Source of the DNA: Sycon ciliatum
Lineage: Eukaryota > Porifera > Calcarea > Leucosolenida > Sycettidae
DNA length: 64,000 nt
Reading direction: 5' to 3'
NCBI RefSeq assembly: GCF_964019385.1
Contig: NW_027044937.1
Location: 1 to 64,000 of the forward strand
Below are positions 10,558 through 21,360 of this stretch, piece by piece. Each line of letters begins with the position of its first letter. Positions within the stretch are counted from its first letter, which is position 1. The position numbers and the translations under genes are program-made. The notes beneath the pieces are model-generated. The model saw nothing but the letters and a program-made list of their open reading frames with translations, had not been told where the DNA came from and ran no database searches.

Positions 10558-10812
10558 GGCTAGTTATAAATATGAATAAATTGAAGAACGCAATAAATAG
10601 AGTAAGCTGCGCACTCAGTACAAACACCATAAGCAAAACTTGTTTTCATGTAAATAAAGAAGCTTGTTCCTAAACGTGTTCGTCGCCATCTCATCAGAGG
10701 ATTACTGGCAAATCAACAATAGCTCTTAACTCAATATATATACGCACAATGCAAGTAATAATTTAGACCCTAACATTACGTTACATTACATTTTTATCTC
10801 CACGGAAGCTTT
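10558..10812 (-). repeat. Penelope-like terminal-repeat remnant
   Basis: On the minus strand this begins with CCGTGGAGATAAAAATGTAAT and ends in TGCGTTCTTCAATTTATTC. The same blocks occur at 43561-43660 (ACGTGGAGATAAAAATGTAA and the GTACTGAGTGCGCAGCTTAC stretch). At 43.6 kb it stands between (TAA)n tracts. It is a pLTR-like piece without coding sequence. Confidence 0.5.
10668..10701 (-). ncRNA. Degenerate hammerhead-like motif
   Basis: The minus strand has CTGATGA followed nine bases later by GAAC and then ACGTTT. TCCT and AGGA form a 4-bp stem I. Stem II barely pairs and the GAAA box is altered. It sits inside a Penelope-like terminal-repeat remnant, which makes a decayed ribozyme plausible. 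Confidence 0.3.
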
Positions 10813-10857
10813 TTAAATTAAAAAAAATTAAAAAATTAAACAGGCATCCTAACTCAC

Positions 10858-10929
10858 AAAACCCGAAGAATGGATTGCCCTGCAAATATTTCGTTTGGTA
10901 GTGATGATAGAGAATTGTCGTAGAGCGAT
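10858..10929 (-). CDS. LRR receptor gene, LRR exon 8 (72 nt)
   Basis: Flanked by a CTGTTTACAG acceptor and a GTGAGTT donor. It encodes LSLYDNSLSSLPNEIF then AGQSILRVL, one LRR of 24 residues, in the common phase. It belongs to a more diverged subgroup with the 15.9-kb exon (IFA core rather than AFA). Confidence 0.82.
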
Positions 10930-11729
10930 CTGTAAACAGCAATCACATGCAGGACATAGATGAAAAGACCTAAGTATTTACAGTCATATACAATTATCCC
11001 TTGACTGTGCATAGTTCAAAACTCCTGCCCTCCCCCCCCCCCCCCCACACACACACATAATGGTTGCCTCTTTGCTTTGTCATACCACAATCATTCAAGG
11101 CGGTGAACCCCTTTGATAGGCGATTTATTTATTTATTTTTATTTATTTTTATTCCACGATGGCGTGACGCCAATAAGGATGATTAATAAGTGCGATAGAA
11201 CTGGTACTAGCCAGAAACAGCTAGATGGAAATTAACCGGGAGGCAAGAAGCAATGGATCGTGAAAAACAAGCGGGGGCAATAATGTTAGCAGGGGTGATC
11301 GAGATAGTTAAGTACACGTTCGAGATATCAGAAACCAGGGGGATGCGCGGAGCAGGAGCAGGTACTGCTCAAAAAAAGATTTGCCTTTGCGTCATCCTAA
11401 TAAAGCTATTTTACAATATGCGATCGGCAAGGCCAATTCTACCAGAGAATTAATGTACACATCCACAAATCCAAGAGAAAGGATAAGTGAACACTCCTTC
11501 CATCTTCCTCCCACCGTTCTCATGTTGAAAATATTCGCCCAATTAAAGTCTCTGTGATGTGATGTGGTCTTTTCGCTTCAAATGTCCGATACATAGAGCC
11601 AATAATTCAAATGTTGACTGCACACAAACAGTGCAGGCCGAGTCAGCTCGATGCACACAAGTGCCGAGCCTTTATTGTTTGTGCAAAGCGTTGAACGCAA
11701 TAAGTACGAGGAGTTGCGCACTCAGCACG

Positions 11730-11737
11730 CACACACA

Positions 11738-11774
<37 letters not shown>
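11730..11774. repeat. (CA)n microsatellite
   Basis: About 45 bp of nearly pure CA dinucleotides, followed by three CAGACT units. Confidence 0.95.
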
Positions 11775-11776
<2 letters not shown>

Positions 11777-11969
11777 AGACTCAGACTCAGACATGCCCAT
11801 CGCTGTAGCGATAATAGCGGACAGCCATGTTATACATAGCAACTTGTGCTGGGATTACACCATTCAACAGCTTGCAAGGCTGATGAATTGACCGCCACTA
11901 ATTTTAGCCTGGTATCCACCACACAGCTGATTGAAGTGAGTTTTTCTGGCCAGTGAATCCCTATTTTTC

Positions 11970-12009
11970 ACACACACACACACACACACAGACACACACA
12001 CACACACAC

Positions 12010-12075
<66 letters not shown>
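11970..12075. repeat. (CA)n microsatellite
   Basis: About 105 bp of CA dinucleotides with rare GA, GC and TA interruptions. Confidence 0.95.
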
Positions 12076-12076
<1 letters not shown>

Positions 12077-12912
12077 ATTGGCTATAGTTGGGCGCGTTCC
12101 TGTCACTCGATTTGAACCTTGGTGTGAAAATTGTAGCCTGCAGCCTGCAAGCATGGTGACCAGTTGACTGGTGTACGCATCACGTAACTGCTTATTCAAC
12201 CATGTTCGATTGGGCATAAGGGCCAAACGCGGCATCGCTGCCTTCTAGGACCAAAACCTGTTGACTCAGCGTCCAAAACATTATAGCACATGGTCCATTA
12301 GCGGTTATCCGTGCTTTTATAAGAATGAAATGGCGCTTTTAGCGACATTTTGCCTACAAATCCCATCTAGTAGGGCTTAGTCACCCAGTTCAGTGGAAGT
12401 GGCGAGTTTGATTGTAAACAAAGGAGGAAGCTTCCTCCGAACCAAGAGTCCCATTCTACTCAGCACCCCGACGTCTTCAACATGTGAAATTTGATTTTAG
12501 GCTTTACTCCCCCTTTAATGTTGAATAGTCGAGACTTTTTGAAGAACGGACAAACATTATGTGTTGTATGGAGATTGTTCCTTCCTTACCCCTATACGCC
12601 TCATTCATGTTTATAATTATTTTTATTATTATTATGTTTTATGTGTGAGTCAATCATTTTTTTCATGTGTTTGTGTGTGAGTTTTGTATTGCTGATATGG
12701 AGCCCCCCCCCCCCGCCCCCCAGACAGCCCTTCAAGCTTCTGGGCGTCCAGAAATAAATAAATTACAAATTACCCAAGAGGCACACAAAAAGAAGTAAAA
12801 TGGGGCTGTTTCATTGTTACTCAGAGTTTCATGGCAAATACCAATAATCAGCCAACAAATTACCAACTGTGGATGGAAGAAACATTTTTGTTTCTATAAA
12901 TTCAAAACTCAC

Positions 12913-12984
12913 AGCACTTGAAGTTTGGGAAGATTGTGAAAGATTCCCGGCGGTAAAGATGTGAGAGAATTGCGATTCAGCCGT
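12913..12984 (-). CDS. LRR receptor gene, LRR exon 7 (72 nt)
   Basis: TTGTTTACAG acceptor and GTGAGTTT donor. It encodes LRLNRNSLTSLPPGIF then HNLPKLQVL, a full LRR with consensus Leu and Asn positions, in the shared phase. Confidence 0.85.
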
Positions 12985-13240
12985 CTGTAAACAAGATGCA
13001 TATACACGGTATGAATCGCACATATCCGACCCAAGCCCATTTTGTTGGCCGATATCTCAGTCAGAAACAACACATGGTCATTGTCATCAGACGCTTTTCT
13101 GTGGGGTTTTCCCGATCCCCTCAGGAAACTAACATCTGTCTCTTCTTATTGCGAGTGCCCTTAGAAAATCGGCCAAAGCAAGATGCAACATGTTTTTAGC
13201 AAGCAAAACACATGAAACTTAATCGATTTATCTTCTGCTA

Positions 13241-13640
13241 CCACGACACCCATCATTGTTGGAGCATTTCTCTTATTCCGTATCCCGTAGTAGTCGCCAT
13301 CCATTTTCTATGATTCTCCCTAAGTCTGGTACATACCTCACTGAATCCCTTCTATTTCGTCTCAGTGTTGCCTGGAATAAGCTGCCAGAACAAATCCGCT
13401 GTCTGACATCCGCTAGCCGATTTACTGTTGCTGTGCGTAGACACTATCTGCACCACAAGTATTCTGTCACGGCAAGGTATACCGATTTTTTGCAAGTAGC
13501 TTCTGCTGTTCCTGTTTGTATTATCTTTATTTGTTCATCTTGTTATGTCCCTTCCTCCATCTCCCATAACAGCAACCTTCACTTCCTTTCCCCAGGAGAA
13601 TTCCTTTGATAGGCCTCCATTTGCCTCTGGAGAATCCTGT
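13241..13640 (+). pseudogene. LINE 3' fragment
   Basis: The plus frame reads SGTYLTESLLFRLSVAWNKL then PEQIRCLTSASRF, the C-terminal domain of a CR1/L2-like LINE. A tail with TTTGATAGGCCTCCATTTGC resembles the 3' end of the intact LINE (CTCGATAGGCACATTGCC). The rest is missing. Confidence 0.65.
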
Positions 13641-13697
13641 TAAATTATAATATCAAATCATACACTACAGAACAACAAGGACAATCAAGGCTTGTTT

Positions 13698-13739
13698 GCT
13701 GCTACTTTAAGTTTCATGCTTACGCAATCATCAGGCAGT
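13698..13739 (-). ncRNA. Hammerhead ribozyme (left arm, minus strand)
   Basis: Same core as its partner on the plus strand: CTGATGA, stem II TGC/GCA with a GUAA loop closed by U-U, GAAA, stem III ACT/AGT and a GTA cleavage site. Stem I is CTGC/GCAG. Confidence 0.7.
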
Positions 13740-13779
13740 TGCCTGATGATTGCGTAAGCATGAAACTTAAAGTAGCAGC
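13738..13779 (+). ncRNA. Hammerhead ribozyme (right arm, plus strand)
   Basis: CTGATGA at 13743. Stem II is TGC-GTAA-GCA with a U-U closing pair instead of the usual G-C. GAAA follows, then stem III ACT/AGT and cleavage after GTA at 13774. Stem I is GTTGC/GCAGC with one G-U pair. All core bases are present. Confidence 0.72.
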
Positions 13780-13817
13780 AAACAAGCCTTGATTGTCCTT
13801 GTTGTTCTGTAGTGTAT

Positions 13818-14479
13818 TACGCTCTGCCTTTGTGGTGTTGAGCACTGTCAAGCACTCTGGGTACATCCTTCGGGTAATATCAAATCATAGAAAATGTGGA
13901 AGACCACATTTACAAACCAAAACCTAGGAGACGGGGAAGCTGGAGTGAGAAAAGCAACTGACAGCAATACTGGAGGAGATGCAGCTGAAGGTACAGTTAA
14001 CATCGCACCTGCTACAGCCAGTGCCAAGAACCATGGCAAGCCACGAAAAAAGGCAGAGACAGGTACTGGTGATGTCGCGCAGAGGAAACAAATTCTCCAG
14101 ATCCCTGACGCCCCTAATACGGGCACGTCCGTCTACGAGGCACCGTTCTGACTAATCTACAAGTTGTGGAGACACAATACCGCTTGGCTGCTAGTGAAAT
14201 TCGAGTCGCTCAGCAAAAGAAACACTTGCTGTTTGGAGTGACAAGGGTTGCCAGTGCAAATTTCTTGTCAGACTCGGTAGAGGTGACTACGATGCAGTGT
14301 TTGGCGTACTGGTGTCTGGAGCGGTGGATGGTGTCGGAGGTCGAGGAGGCGCCTTCTGTCGACGGGTAGAGACATGGCCATGTTCCAATGTGGTGAAGTG
14401 AAGATTGGCGGCGCGGAGACAATCACTTTCTTATAGCGATCAGCAGAATGGGCGAAACGGATATTGGATGTAGGAACTA
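13818..14479. other. Unassigned intron stretch with an 85-codon plus-strand ORF
   Basis: The ORF at 13894-14151 (hydrophilic, rich in Gly, Thr and Lys) has no recognised domain and no adjacent splice consensus. It may be a transposon ORF1 fragment or chance. Nothing else was seen. Confidence 0.3.
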
Positions 14480-15574
14480 CAGTAAAACCTGTAACTAACG
14501 ACCACCCCTTGGTGCCCGGAAAAGTGGTCGTTAGTGGTAGGTGGTCTTTAGTTAGAGGTTTGCACTGCGCGACCATATATGGATCCCATTATAATGATAT
14601 GTATGTCAAAATGCAGATAATACAATCCCCCACCACTTGCGCACTGACATTCTTCTTTCAGATCATACAACACTTGGAGAGAGAGAAAATCAAGTTTTTT
14701 ATACACCGGAAGCGATACGAGCTTTTGACACGTATGTTGACTCACTGGGTTTCCAGAGCAGCGCTGGCGCCTGGCCAGGCAGTGGACTAGTCACTATCGA
14801 CTCCATCCTCATCTGTGTGCGACCACTCCATGTACACTGGCAACTGGTATCAGTGTGTAGATCTACAGTACAGTGGAAACTCAGTCGCTCCGACTTGGAT
14901 GTAGTGTAGCGTAAACTCACTAAACTGTATTGGTGTGTACCAGTACGACCGTGATGCGGCGATGTTGCGAGTTTTCGCACCTTCACTGTAGACTAATCCG
15001 CCATCGTATCCTGGCCTGTGTTCCGTACACATGGTACAGGTGAGTACCGTAGCATGCTAGCTAGCCAGCACAGACTGTCAGTGTGACCTGGTCACGTGGT
15101 GACTGAGCTGTGTGATTGCACTTCGACAGAGAGCCGCTCGGTCTTTACTTTAGTTTCTCCTTCGAGTAGTAACATCGATCAAAGAGCGCTTTGGATGCGC
15201 TCTCCAAGACGTTTCCTATCATGTTTGTTCTTGACAGCACTTGAAATTATGACAGGTGTAGTGTAGTCCACACTGATTCCACAGTAAAAATGAGACTGCG
15301 CTGATTTGTCCAGCTGTAGTATCGAAACGACCATGGAAAATCATCAAATTTGTCGAGAAGGAGCTTCAAGCAATGTTTGATTTGCTACATCGCGGTCGCT
15401 AGTTACGGGTCAAAATTCGACATTGGGACAAGAAAAGGCGGTCGCTGGTCGCGTTCAGCAGGTAGTCGCTAGTCACAGTGCATTTTGAATGTGAGACCGT
15501 CCGTGCCTGACAAAGTCGTCGGTAGTACCAGGCCGGTCGCTAGTCACGGTGGTCGTTAGTTACAGGTTTTACTG
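14480..15574. mobile_element. Non-autonomous pogo/Tigger-like element (family of 32.56 kb)
   Basis: Terminal inverted repeats start CAGTAAAACCTGTAACTAAC, with TA duplications at 14478-14479 and 15575-15576. Near both ends the motif GGTCGCTAGT or GACCAC recurs, as in tandem subterminal repeats. The interior shares blocks with the 32562-33931 copy, for example the complement of TTGACAGAGCGTGAAATTTG. No transposase frame. Confidence 0.82.
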
Positions 15575-15861
15575 TAGAACTACTTGCTGCTGTGGAGTGT
15601 CCCTGGTGAACAGTTCGTGCTGGTGTTCACAAGCGTCGTGTGGTCTCATCTGATCGAAAAAAAGAACCTCTTTCTACTTATGTTATGAATCCACGGACCA
15701 AATGAAAATGGCATCATCGAATTATCACTGGTTCTGATAAATCGCGGATTTAGTGATGCAAATATTGAGCTGTTCACAGTGTACATTTTGGTAATTTTTG
15801 AATCAAGGACTGGCTAAAATTAAGTGATGGTTCATTCTTCAAGTATGTAGCATGTACTCAC

Positions 15862-15933
15862 AACGACATCAGATTGACTTGATTTGCAAATATTTCCATG
15901 GGTAGTGATTCTAGATTGTTAACATTCAACCAT
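15862..15933 (-). CDS. LRR receptor gene, LRR exon 6 (72 nt)
   Basis: CTCGTTTGCAG acceptor and GTGAGTACA donor. It encodes LWLNVNNLESLPMEIF then ANQVNLMSL. Phase and length match the other repeats. Confidence 0.85.
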
Positions 15934-16547
15934 CTGCAAACGAGAACAATGTACATGATACTGGTACTTAGTAAACTAAATCCACGACCCTTTGCATTTG
16001 ATACTATTTTTTATCACAGTGCACGTAACTAAGGAAGAAGGGGAAACAAAAAAAACAAAAACAAAACAAAAATTAAAAAATACGATGTTGAGCCAACAAT
16101 ATTATGTAAAGAAAAAGGACCTATAAGTTACGAGTTATGACTAATGGGGTACTCACACGACAGGCACTTGCATGTTTTACAGGGAGTGACATACGAGAAA
16201 AGTGACTGTGTGGATTCACACAGCTGCACTCGACGACAGGCACGTTTGCATTTTTGAATGCTTCACCGACCAGTAGCCATGGATATTTCAAACTTTCAAA
16301 ACACGCATACAATAATTATCATGCTCTAAAGAGCCGCGTAAAAAATCAAGTCTTGCTTCGCGTTTTTTGGTGTATATGTACTCGTGCACGCCACGATTAT
16401 CGTGAAAGTGGGCCCCTAGCTCGCTTGCACCTTTCAGCCACTTTCAGCCAGTTTTCTCGTTCACAGTTAAAATGCCATAGCAACTTTCCGGTGCACGTGG
16501 ATTTGCTTGTCGTGTGAATACCCCATAACAGTCCACCATGGTAACGA
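15934..16547. other. LRR gene intron, unassigned
   Basis: The stretch is A-rich near 16045-16080. An inverted pair (GACAGGCACTTGC and GACAGGCACGTTTGC) sits near 16160-16245. No coding sequence or named repeat was recognised. Confidence 0.35.
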
Positions 16548-18240
16548 GATAATGTACAGTCTGATAGTGCGACAACTAGGGTCCAGCGGATAATGCCGGC
16601 ATTATATTCGGCATTATAAGACTATCATAGCATTAGAGCATTATGGAGCATTAGGAAGGAACAAGACGAGCATTATGTGAGGTTTGAGTGGCACAACGAG
16701 TTTTATAGTGGATAATGTCGGGAAATCTCATGGTTTTTGTCAACAATCGGCTAAAGCCATGACTGCATGAGGTGCAACGCCATCATAATTATTGTACCGG
16801 CACATGACTTTGTGAGTGTAGACACCGTCACACGTAACACCTTTAGCGCTACATTTACCTGACTACATGCAGTATGTCATTGCTACATAAAGTCTTTATG
16901 AGTCTTTATGTAGCAATGTCAGGTAAATGTACATGTGATGTAGCATGCCCAACGTTGCAACTGAGGCTGCTTATGCTTCGAAGTGCACACAATCCATAAC
17001 GATCATTTGCGAGGATTTTTTTAGAAATCATGGAGAGCCATGGATGATGGAGGAGACTACGTAGATCTATGCGAAGTGAATATCAAACAGAGGAAGAGGA
17101 GTTTCCTGTTAATAAAAAAAATGTTATGCCATAGGCTCTGGCCATAGCATGTCTAGCGATACTGAAGTAAACACTAATCCTTTGATAAAAATTTGGACCT
17201 GCATGAAGGAGCGGCTATAAACGGATAGAGCTTACTCCAAAATTAATAACGGCCTTTGCCGAGTCCAGCTCAGCAGGCTCGAAAAGAACTAGAATTTCTC
17301 ATGGACGCAGCACCAAGTCGATTTGAGTGGTCAGCAGCGCATGTTTTACTTTCCTGTAAAGCATGTACAGTTCGTCGTGGACGATTGTAATGCAAGGCCT
17401 ATAGTCAAGTGCTATCAGAAAAGAAGAGTATTGTGGCCAACCATTTGTCTCCACGCAACCTCAGGAGAAGAAGACAGCCAGCGGGAAGCAGAGGGTGTAG
17501 AGCGGCAAAATAACTTCTGACCACGTGTGTTCAGGATTTCCGCAAATCCGGGGAGGGATCTCGATCTGAGATCGTCACTCAGGAACTTGCCTCACGTAAG
17601 CTGTTTCAGATGAAGACATTTTTCACAGAGTGGAAGCAGTGACATCTTGTCTGCAGGCAGGAATATCACTTCCCATGATTAGCTTCCAGCATCCAATTGA
17701 TCACCGGCAATAATGGTCTCACATCCCACTTCATGGATAAGCAAGGGAAAAGATTTGATACACCCACTATTCAGCCACAGCCCTGAATCAAAGTTGCAAT
17801 GGAGAGCAGCCAATGGAGACGCGATCATGTCTTATAGTGCTAAGAAGTAGCGGAGCTCGTGAGAGATATTGCAGCAGCTGCAGAGACAGATTGACTATAT
17901 GCATCCTTCCCTGGAAGTTTGACAATGTGCAGCCTTTCTTCCATTTTTGTTCCAAACCAAGAGCATTATAGCCCTTGTTGGAGCATTACAATCAGCATTA
18001 TCAGGTAGCTTTTGGAGCAGTATGATTAGCATTTTACGAACATTTTCGGAGCATTATCCGCTGTACCCTAGCGACAACAAGGCACAAAACTGACAGGGAT
18101 ATTAAAGGACATTCGATGACGTGTCAGTATTTTAACTGTTTTTCGCCTTTCTGACAGTATACTAATCTCGTTTCCTTCGTGGACTGTTAGTCATAACCCG
18201 TAACGTATACATTATATCTTCAAAAGTATATAAGGTCCCA
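16548..18240. repeat. Decayed copy of the 591-bp ribozyme unit, split by a hAT-like insertion
   Basis: 16550-16576 (GTACAGTCTGATAGTGCGACAAC) and 18079-18110 (AAGGCACAAAACTGACAGGG) join to match the unit segment ACAGTCAGAAAGTGCAACAAC plus TAGGCACAAAACTGACAGAG found at 35.3 kb. Sequence to about 18230 matches inverted unit pieces such as CTTTCTGACAGTATACT. The ribozyme part is missing here. Confidence 0.65.
16577..18070. mobile_element. Non-autonomous hAT-like transposon, 1494 bp, with 8-bp target duplication
   Basis: The ends are TAGGGTCCAGCGGATAATGC and its near-complement (TAGGGTACAGCGGATAATGC). An exact 8-bp duplication GCGACAAC flanks them (16569-16576 and 18071-18078). Clusters of GAGCATTA repeats lie just inside both ends, as expected for transposase-binding subterminal sites. 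The interior has no intact transposase. Confidence 0.88.
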
Positions 18241-18540
18241 CGGGAGTAGGCTCTGGCAAATTTTGCTCGCGAAATCATGGATTTATGCTTTCATGGATTC
18301 TCGCGTTATGCTCGCAAATCCTCATAATTACTATGCTTCGGCATGCGGGGATACTACATATTCACTTTGTTGTACTTATGGAGCCTCAAAAAGTTCGGAA
18401 AACTGTACCTTTTTCGTACTTACAAGTGGCCATCAGTACGACAAAATACATGAGTATCCCCATACTGAGGGCAAAAAGCCTCACCATCACTATGCTCCCA
18501 CTATGCAATTTTTTGTCTTTGCCTGGGAGCTGTCATCAAG
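18241..18540. other. Unassigned intron sequence
   Basis: The reading frames here overlap a palindrome and show no domain. No feature supported. Confidence 0.3.
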
Positions 18541-18735
18541 TAAAGAACTCTTCTTCTCCTCTCCTCCATGCGCTCTCACAGCCGACTCACTGCTACCCTC
18601 GGTAGCCATTACACACCAACAGCCAGACAGGGAAGGGTTGCAGGTATCTACCTGCAACCCTTCCTGTGGCTACCGAGGGTTGCAGTGAGTCGGCTGTGAG
18701 AGCGCATGGAGGAGAGGAGAAGAAGAGTTCTTCAC
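18536..18735. repeat. Long inverted repeat
   Basis: Arms of about 70 bp (AAGAACTCTTCTTCTCCTCT through CTCGGTAGCCA) are inverted at 18666-18735. The centre is a second inverted pair, GGGAAGGGTTGCAGGTA/TACCTGCAACCCTTCC. No hammerhead core is present. Confidence 0.85.
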
Positions 18736-19854
18736 ATTTTATTGGCCGAATAGTACCGTTCAAGATTTGAAATTGCAACTGTGATCATTGTAAAGAAAAA
18801 GAAAAAAAGTGTCCATTCTTGCTAGAGATCAACATCGAAAAGAGAAAACATGACTACTTCTATTCATTTCACTATATTGTTGTTGACTTCTTTCGTAAAA
18901 AGATTTTTCATTGCCAAATTACATGTAGTTTGAGTTACCTTTGAAAAATTATCATGTTCAACTTTCTTCGTAATCTCCATACTCATCCAACCGATGTCAC
19001 CCTCACCCAGCGAATAAACAGCTCATTTCTTCCGTAGCTCCACCTCTCCTTCCATCATGACCGAACATCAACTATAATTATTATCTCAATGATTTATAAT
19101 TACTCTGAAGTACTTGAAGTATTAGAGCAATACCAAGAGTATTTTATTTATTACAACCCCACCCCACCCCCAGGGGAGGGGGGGGGGAGGGGGTTATACT
19201 CTTGGCAATACCTATAGCCTGCACACTGTGTGCAGTTATGGCTGCTAACCTCCACGGGGCTCCAGAGGTCATGACTTTGTAACATGCATAATAATGTACA
19301 TGTACGCGGAGTTTTGCAGACTATCCGTCAGTATCTCGTCCGCCCCGGGATATCTGATAAAGGCTGATTCACTCGCCTCTTCTGCTACATGTACTGTGCC
19401 AGTGTGAGAAAGAACTTTGAAGGAGACGAGTTCTAGCATAAAATAATGGATTGCCATGATTTCTTCCCTGCTCTTCTTTAAAAATACTATCTGCATGACC
19501 TCCGAACCCTTTTACTATGCAGACCACCAGCACTGATCCGGTGCATTGTACACAATTGTATAGCCTACATACTAGAACTGTGGTACAATCATGTAGTTAT
19601 GTTCTTACCTCCGACAGGATGCCAAATTATGCTCCAAATTTTCAACCACCAAATTATGCCAATAATTTTGCCAATAATTATGCCGGCATAATCCGCCGGT
19701 GCCTACACGGGAGCCTATAGGTTCATCCATACAAGAAAACATGATGAGGCTTGTACATAATTTTCATTTGCTTCAATCGCATGATTTCCTTAGTTTTGCG
19801 TTTTCTACCACCATCGGAACGCTATGAACATCAATTTGGTATGCCTCTTATTAG
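18736..19854. other. Intron sequence with a G/C-tract hairpin and ATTATGCC repeats
   Basis: At 19132-19210 ACCAAGAGTAT and ATACTCTTGG flank C-rich and G-rich runs, forming a hairpin. At 19620-19700 AAATTATGCC repeats end in GGCATAATCCGCCGGTGCC, resembling the right end of the 48.6-kb hAT-like element; its left end was not located. No genes. Confidence 0.4.
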
Positions 19855-20335
19855 GGTCAAAGCGATGTACCGGGTACCCGACCGTTAATCTCAGGTTCCG
19901 TTAGTGGAAGGGTACCCGTTTGGATTTTGATGGACCAGTCAGTACGGAGCAACACTGCTGGGATTTGTTGTATTTTTTTGTATTGTATTTTATTATTCTA
20001 CTTGGGCATTCCCAACAGATCCTAAGGTCTTTTTACAGGGTGCCCAAGGGATCGGTTATTCCAGGCGGGAGTCAAATATTTACAACTCCATGCTGGATGT
20101 CTGCATTGTGGTTGCATTTTCGCACCTAGTAGATCTACTCCTGCGACTATCAGACACCAATCGATTTGCGAATCACAATGTGATATCAAAATGCAACCCG
20201 AGAACAGATGAATTAAAATCTTGATTTATGTGAAAATTGCGCAAAAAATTAAACATGGCTGCTAAAGGGTACCCGTTAACCCGCCCGTTAAGATAATTAC
20301 CCGTTCGTTAGTTAAAGGTACACCCGTGTGACCCC
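19855..20335. repeat. Dispersed element with GGGTACCCG repeats
   Basis: GGGTACCCG and ACCCGTTAAC motifs cluster near both ends (19868-19920 and 20268-20330). Related motifs recur at 22.93-23.37 kb. This looks like a short TIR element, but its exact ends and target duplication were not resolved. Confidence 0.45.
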
Positions 20336-20344
20336 TACCTCTAA

Positions 20345-20632
20345 TACACCTAACGCTTTCTGCCGAACTTTACACTTCGCTATCTCACGTCTGCCATTAA
20401 GAGCACACGAAAAGCCCGTTGCACCTTCCACCCGGAACACCTGCAAGCAAGCAACGCTCCCTGCTCAATACACAGTGTTTCGAGTGATCCATCCCTCATC
20501 AGTTGAGCTTGAGTAGGCTAAGGAATGTTGTGCCTGAAAACTCTAAATGATCACTTATAGAATGCGGACTTTTCGTGTGCTCTAAATGGCAGACGCGAGT
20601 TAGCGAAGTATAATGTTCGGCAGAAAGCTTTT
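20345..20632. repeat. Inverted-repeat element around a hammerhead (family of 42.3 kb)
   Basis: CTTTCTGCCGAAC and CACTTCGCTA with GAGCACACGAAAAG form the left arm. They are mirrored by CTTTTCGTGTGCTCTAAATGG and TTAGCGAAGT ending GTTCGGCAGAAAG. Between the arms lies a minus-strand hammerhead. Flanking blocks TGAGCTTGAGTAGGCT and CACAGTGTTTCG are shared with the plus-strand copy near 42.3 kb. Confidence 0.7.
20463..20508 (-). ncRNA. Hammerhead ribozyme
   Basis: The minus strand has a perfect 6-bp stem I (GCTCAA/TTGAGC), CTGATGA, GAAA, stem III ACA/TGT and a GTA cleavage site. All match the 42.3-kb copy. Stem II has decayed from GGGG/CCCC to a weak GGG/CTC pairing, so activity may be reduced. 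Confidence 0.68.
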
Positions 20633-20754
20633 GCTCCACATACATGTAGGAACAGCCAACTTCATATCTCAGGAGTTACACCCTTCATTTCACATCCATC
20701 TGTCATTGGCAGTCCTTTGACGAGCCAGGAAATGCTGAATAAATGAAAAAAATA

Positions 20755-21262
20755 CAAATACAAACGAGAGAGCTTGGAAGCTCAGGGCCCTACGCTATGC
20801 TTTTTGCCTAGCTCATCATGCATGTTATTAGAACTGATGGAAATGTTTTTTTTCCATTGATTGGATACATCATTGTCGTCTACCACCTTAATGACTTAGG
20901 CAAAAAAGCATAGGCCAAGGGATGTTATAAATGTTTCATTTCTCTTATTTGTTTCAAGACAACTGTAACCTGGGATTCAAACCCGCACTATCGCCCTCCA
21001 TGCATTCCCCCGATACACTTCGCATACATACTTATTCCTCCAAGTTGCTTCACGTTATGATCTTGCATTTGAAAGCCCTATTTGAATTTTGTGGCCAGCT
21101 GCAGCTGTCTTTGATGGTACGGTACTGGACAGGTACGGGATAGCACCGGGCATGCCAATGGCGCAAACAAACAAACAGACAAACACGCAATTACAGCTGT
21201 GTGGACCCTGGCTAGCGCCAGACGTTCCTGAAGCAACGTCTTTTGCATAGCTACGGGAATAA
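20755..21262. repeat. Dispersed repeat also found at 52.3-53.3 kb
   Basis: Blocks AAGCTCAGGGCCCTACGCTA, TTTGTGGCCAGCTGCAGCTG, the TACGGTACTGGACAGGTACG stretch and TGTGGACCCTGGCTAGCGCC recur in inverse order and orientation at 52330-52680 and 53030-53320. The GGGATTCAAACCCGCACTAT segment resembles a tRNA T-arm, so a tRNA-derived SINE is likely. Confidence 0.6.
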
Positions 21263-21288
21263 AGAAACATTTTCCCGTAATTACTCAC

Positions 21289-21360
21289 AGACGTTGAAGT
21301 TGAGTGGTATTTCCAAATGTTCCTGGCTGGAGAGTTGTAAGGAAATTGGTGTTGAGATCG
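21289..21360 (-). CDS. LRR receptor gene, LRR exon 5 (72 nt)
   Basis: TGTGCGCAG acceptor and GTGAGTAA donor. It encodes LDLNTNFLTTLQPGTF then GNTTQLQRL. The LP dipeptide is replaced by LQ, but the leucine and asparagine scaffold is intact. Confidence 0.82.

Larger units (their letters stand above)
10930..12912. other. LRR gene intron with simple repeats and a LINE tail
   Basis: The intron holds a poly-C/(CA)n tract at 11033-11057. A LINE 3' tail (AACCCCTTTGATAGGCGATT plus ATTT repeats) lies at 11104-11150. Long (CA)n arrays are listed separately. ORFs over the CA arrays are low-complexity artefacts. No host coding exon was seen. Confidence 0.5.
13661..13817. repeat. Near-perfect 157-bp palindrome carrying a ribozyme on each strand
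   Basis: The left arm from ACACTACAGAACAACAAGG to CAATCATCAGGCA is repeated inverted as TGCCTGATGATTG to CTTGTTGTTCTGTAGTGT. Only a couple of bases separate the arms. Each arm contains one complete hammerhead, pointing away from the centre. Confidence 0.9.

Noticed and set aside
11559..12235. ORFs over the (CA)n arrays (poly His-Thr, poly Val-Cys)
   Set aside because: Low-complexity translation of dinucleotide repeats.
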